Source: an uncultured Clostridia bacterium (GTDB taxonomy: Bacteria > Bacillota > Clostridia > Oscillospirales > QAKW01). Taken from it: DNA of 54,694 nucleotides. Positions 52,768-54,694 of the stretch are shown here, piece after piece. Made by a program: the position numbers and the translations under genes. Numbering within the stretch: the first letter of the stretch is position 1; every line of letters begins with the position of its first letter. Location of the stretch: contig CALXGQ010000023.1 of the NCBI GenBank assembly GCA_944387895.1, forward strand, positions 1 to 54,694. The letters are read 5' to 3'. The notes under the pieces were generated by a model. It saw only the letters and a list, made by a program, of their open reading frames with translations. It was not told where the DNA came from and ran no database searches.

Positions 52768-52776
52768 GTATACCAT
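52768..52776 (-). promoter_or_regulatory. Extended -10 of the hpf promoter
   Basis: On the minus strand TGGTATACT, an extended -10. A small AAGCCCC/GGGGCTT palindrome (52743-52757) lies between it and the hpf start, possibly a leader hairpin. Confidence 0.5.
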
Positions 52777-52861
52777 GAAAATATGAAAAAACATAGTAGA
52801 ATTTGTTAATTTCTACAGGAATTTTCCCCCTGCCAAACTTTTGCGATTTCTGGTGAAAATC

Positions 52862-52890
52862 TTGACTTCCTGTATAAAAATAAGTATAAT
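52862..52890 (+). promoter_or_regulatory. Promoter of the XRE gene
   Basis: TTGACT at 52862-52867 and TATAAT at 52885-52890, spacer 17 bp. Confidence 0.88.
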
Positions 52891-52925
52891 ATTACAGTAA
52901 GGTTTGAACGGAGGCTGAAGCAAAA

Positions 52926-53597
52926 ATGGCGGTATCGGATTTCCCAAGAGTGCTGACCCATCTGCGCAAGGATGCGGGCATCTCTCAGAAAAAGGCGGCG
53001 GAGAGCCTTGGCGTTTCCCAGGCCCTTCTTTCTCATTATGAAAAAGGCATCCGGGAATGCGGGCTCCTTTTTCTGGTGCGCGCCGCGGATTTTTACGGGG
53101 TTTCCGTCGATTATCTGCTGGGTCGTTCTCTGGAAAAAAACGGATCGGCCATTTTGCTGGAAGACCTTCCCGATGAAGACGCCGCCGGGCAGGGGAACCG
53201 GGGCGCCGGCAGCCTGCTGCCGGTTCTGAATAAAAAGCTGATTTGTAATTCCGTTGCCGTGGTGGAGGATCTTCTGGGCGCTTCCGGCGATAAGGAGCTG
53301 ATCCAGAAGGTTTCGCTCTATCTGCAGATCAGCGTCTATCAGATGTTTCGCAGATTGTATAACGGCAACGCCGAAAACCCCCAGACCTTTTTCGGCGCCC
53401 CGGCCGATGAAGCGGGGATGATGGCCGATAGCGCCATGAAAAAGCTGGAGGCGGAAATCCAGCGGCGGCTGAAAAAGGTGAAAAACCTGCCGCAGATGGA
53501 TGAAAATGTGATCCGGGAAAAATATCCGCTGTTTGCCTCCTCGCTGTTTAATTTGCTGCAAAACGCGGAAACCGCGATCGGCGCCCGCAAAAAATGA
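52926..53597 (+). CDS. XRE-family regulator with C-terminal helical domain
   Basis: 223 residues. The helix-turn-helix is at about residues 8-62 (LRKDAGISQKKAAESLGVSQ, then ALLSHYEKGIRECGLLFLVR), followed by YGVSVDYLLGRS. The longer C-terminal part (about 90-220) is helical (AVVEDLLGASGDKELIQKVS; MKKLEAEIQRRLKKVKNLPQ) and probably mediates dimer or partner contacts. This size class is common in Clostridia next to hpf. It has a consensus promoter and a good terminator, so it is a single-gene unit. Targets unknown. Confidence 0.88.
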   Translation: MAVSDFPRVLTHLRKDAGISQKKAAESLGVSQALLSHYEKGIRECGLLFLVRAADFYGVSVDYLLGRSLEKNGSAILLEDLPDEDAAGQGNRGAGSLLPVLNKKLICNSVAVVEDLLGASGDKELIQKVSLYLQISVYQMFRRLYNGNAENPQTFFGAPADEAGMMADSAMKKLEAEIQRRLKKVKNLPQMDENVIREKYPLFASSLFNLLQNAETAIGARKK

Positions 53598-53645
53598 GGG
53601 GCACCCTTAAAGGGCTTGCCGCAGACCGGGCTTTTGGAAAGGATC

Positions 53646-53676
53646 AAACGCGATGACACATAAAGTCATCGCGTTT
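53646..53676 (+). terminator. Rho-independent terminator
   Basis: AAACGCGATGAC (53646-53657) pairs with GTCATCGCGTTT (53665-53676), followed by TTT. It lies in the 315-bp gap 53598-53912; the rest of that gap holds the next promoter and a leader of about 135 nt with nothing else recognised. Confidence 0.88.
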
Positions 53677-53767
53677 TTTATCTTCTATATAAATTTTCAG
53701 AATGTTTTTTAGCAAAAATAACTAAAAATAATTGGTCATTATCTGAATGTTTTCCCATGGATTTTTG

Positions 53768-53776
53768 TGATATAAT
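53768..53776 (+). promoter_or_regulatory. Extended -10 promoter of the last lipoprotein gene
   Basis: TGATATAAT (53768-53776) is an extended -10; no good -35 is visible at 17 bp. Confidence 0.55.
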
Positions 53777-53912
53777 GAAATCAGAAAAAGAAATAAGCAT
53801 GAAGGCCTGTGGAAAAGGGCAGGGCGATAGGAAAAGGCCGTTGTTCCGCGCCATGGCTGCCCGAATGATGCCGGAAAACCGCTTGCATAATAGAAAGAAA
53901 GGGGCGATTTTG

Positions 53913-54545
53913 ATGAAAAGATTGCGCTATTTGGTACTGGGTGTGTTGCTGATCTCCTTCAGTGCCTGTCTTCTTTCCTGCAAGGAGGAGGGCGCCGATA
54001 AAAGTGGGGGAGATACGTCGACCGTTACGGGAACAGAGGCCCGCTTAACCCAAGAGCAGCTGCTGCAGGAGGCCGACCTTGTGGTAAAAGGAACGGTTAC
54101 GGCAAAGAACGGCGAAACCATGAGCAATCCGGATGGTACCCTGAAGGACGCTGAAGGCTATCAAATTCTCAATCAATTGATCACCGACTACACGGTGGAG
54201 ATCGAGGAGATCTATAAGGGGAGCTACAGCGGCGATACGATCTAGGTGAAAACCGCTTCTGGCGATGGGGTGAACGCCGATTTGGCTGCTTACGACGTGG
54301 AAGGAAACGCTCTGATGGAATCGGATCCGGAGCAGAGCCAGCTTGCGGTAAACGAGGATCGCATTTTGCTGTTGAGCTATACGGATACCGGCCATGAGGA
54401 AAGCACCGGCTATTTCCCGACGCTGAATTTGGGCTATCTGAAGCCTGATGGCAGCGGCAACTATACCAATGGTGAAGATCCCAACAACGTGACCGTAAAC
54501 CCCGAAACCCTGGCCGACGAGATTGCCGAGGCCTGCGCGGAATAA
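53913..54545 (+). pseudogene. Lipoprotein gene with an in-frame amber stop
   Basis: The frame starts at an ATG after AAAGGGG and gives a signal peptide (MKRLRYLVLGVLLISFSA) with an LLSC lipobox. After EEIYKGSYSGDTI a TAG at 54243-54245 interrupts it, and the very next codons continue in the same frame (VKTASGDGVNADL, then NEDRILLLSYTDTGH) to TAA at 54545. Intact, it would be a 210-residue surface lipoprotein. The pattern looks like one nonsense mutation (for example CAG to TAG) or an error. The domain is small and beta-rich and I do not recognise it. Confidence 0.75.
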
Positions 54546-54656
54546 GAATTAGAAACGGGCTTCCCTGAATGCTGACACCTGATAAGGAAGTAATTTAGAA
54601 ACTACATCTAATGCATTGAATTATCCGGTATTAGCAAAGACAAGTCCCAAAAGATG

Positions 54657-54694
54657 AATACCGAGAAGAACTGTAAGAGGTTTTTCTCGGTATT
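54657..54694. repeat. Inverted repeat at the window end
   Basis: AATACCGAGAA (54657-54667) is the exact complement of TTCTCGGTATT (54684-54694), which are the last bases of the window. It could be a terminator stem or the edge of a mobile element; the following sequence is not available. The stretch 54546-54656 otherwise shows nothing recognised. Confidence 0.6.

Noticed and set aside
54243..54245. Amber codon recoded as an amino acid
   Set aside because: Other genes here, such as yfcE and the rlmA-like gene, end in TAG, and no recoding machinery is visible in the window.

Overview
The window reads as chromosomal DNA of an anaerobic, Gram-positive Firmicute, most likely an uncultured gut Clostridia member of the Oscillospirales or Christensenellales type. 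The evidence is the gene order rimP-nusA-ylxR-ylxQ-infB-rbfA-nrnA-truB-ribF, strong GGAGG ribosome binding sites with frequent TTG and GTG starts, a sortase-type C-terminus, short ProB and long-form HPF proteins, and an oxygen-sensitive type of acyl-CoA dehydratase activase system. Coding DNA is GC-rich with a strong third-position bias, which creates long meaningless antisense reading frames. The taxonomic placement is inference from content, not from a search.

Layout. 1-2263: end of a wall-anchored surface protein, a yfcE-like phosphodiesterase bracketed by copies of a small palindromic repeat, and an antisense ogt gene. 2356-13659: one long translation, RNA-maturation and cofactor operon (rimP to ribF), followed by two lipoproteins and an ABC exporter. 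13652-17894: a small unknown ORF, an AraC regulator with an ADP-ribosylglycohydrolase, a small XRE regulator, and a truncated VTC-domain gene joined to the 3' part of a histidine kinase gene. 18088-22280: a two-gene acyl-CoA dehydratase activase-like system. 22433-28143: proline and glycine/serine metabolism (proB, proA, proC, glyA) with an Lrp regulator and an aminotransferase. 28298-28882: mntP.

29425-32750 holds a damaged tryptophan operon on the minus strand. trpA looks intact. trpB carries a one-base deletion that makes it read through into trpA. trpC and trpF are collapsed fragments. trpD has lost its start. From about 32745 to 35870 the DNA is abruptly AT-rich and carries small regulator, surface and mobile-element-like genes, several cut off at abrupt junctions; it ends beside a tRNA-Leu(UAG). 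This may be a degraded integrative element or a chimeric assembly, and the sequence alone cannot decide.

36058-44091: an AraC regulator divergent from an oxidoreductase plus sugar-isomerase pair, with three direct repeats spaced exactly 21 bp between them, then a nucleoside salvage operon (deoC, deoD, deoB, cdd, pdp) and an rRNA methyltransferase. 44116-49222: a HAD phosphatase with a small FakA-like protein, then uvrC, rsmD, coaD, a coiled-coil protein and a membrane acyltransferase-like protein. 49272-54694: fucI divergent from its likely AraC regulator, hpf, an XRE regulator, and a lipoprotein gene broken by an in-frame amber codon.

I found no CRISPR array, phage module, defence island or rRNA. 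The strongest novel signals are regulatory palindromes and repeats, and the unusual pattern of gene decay around trp.
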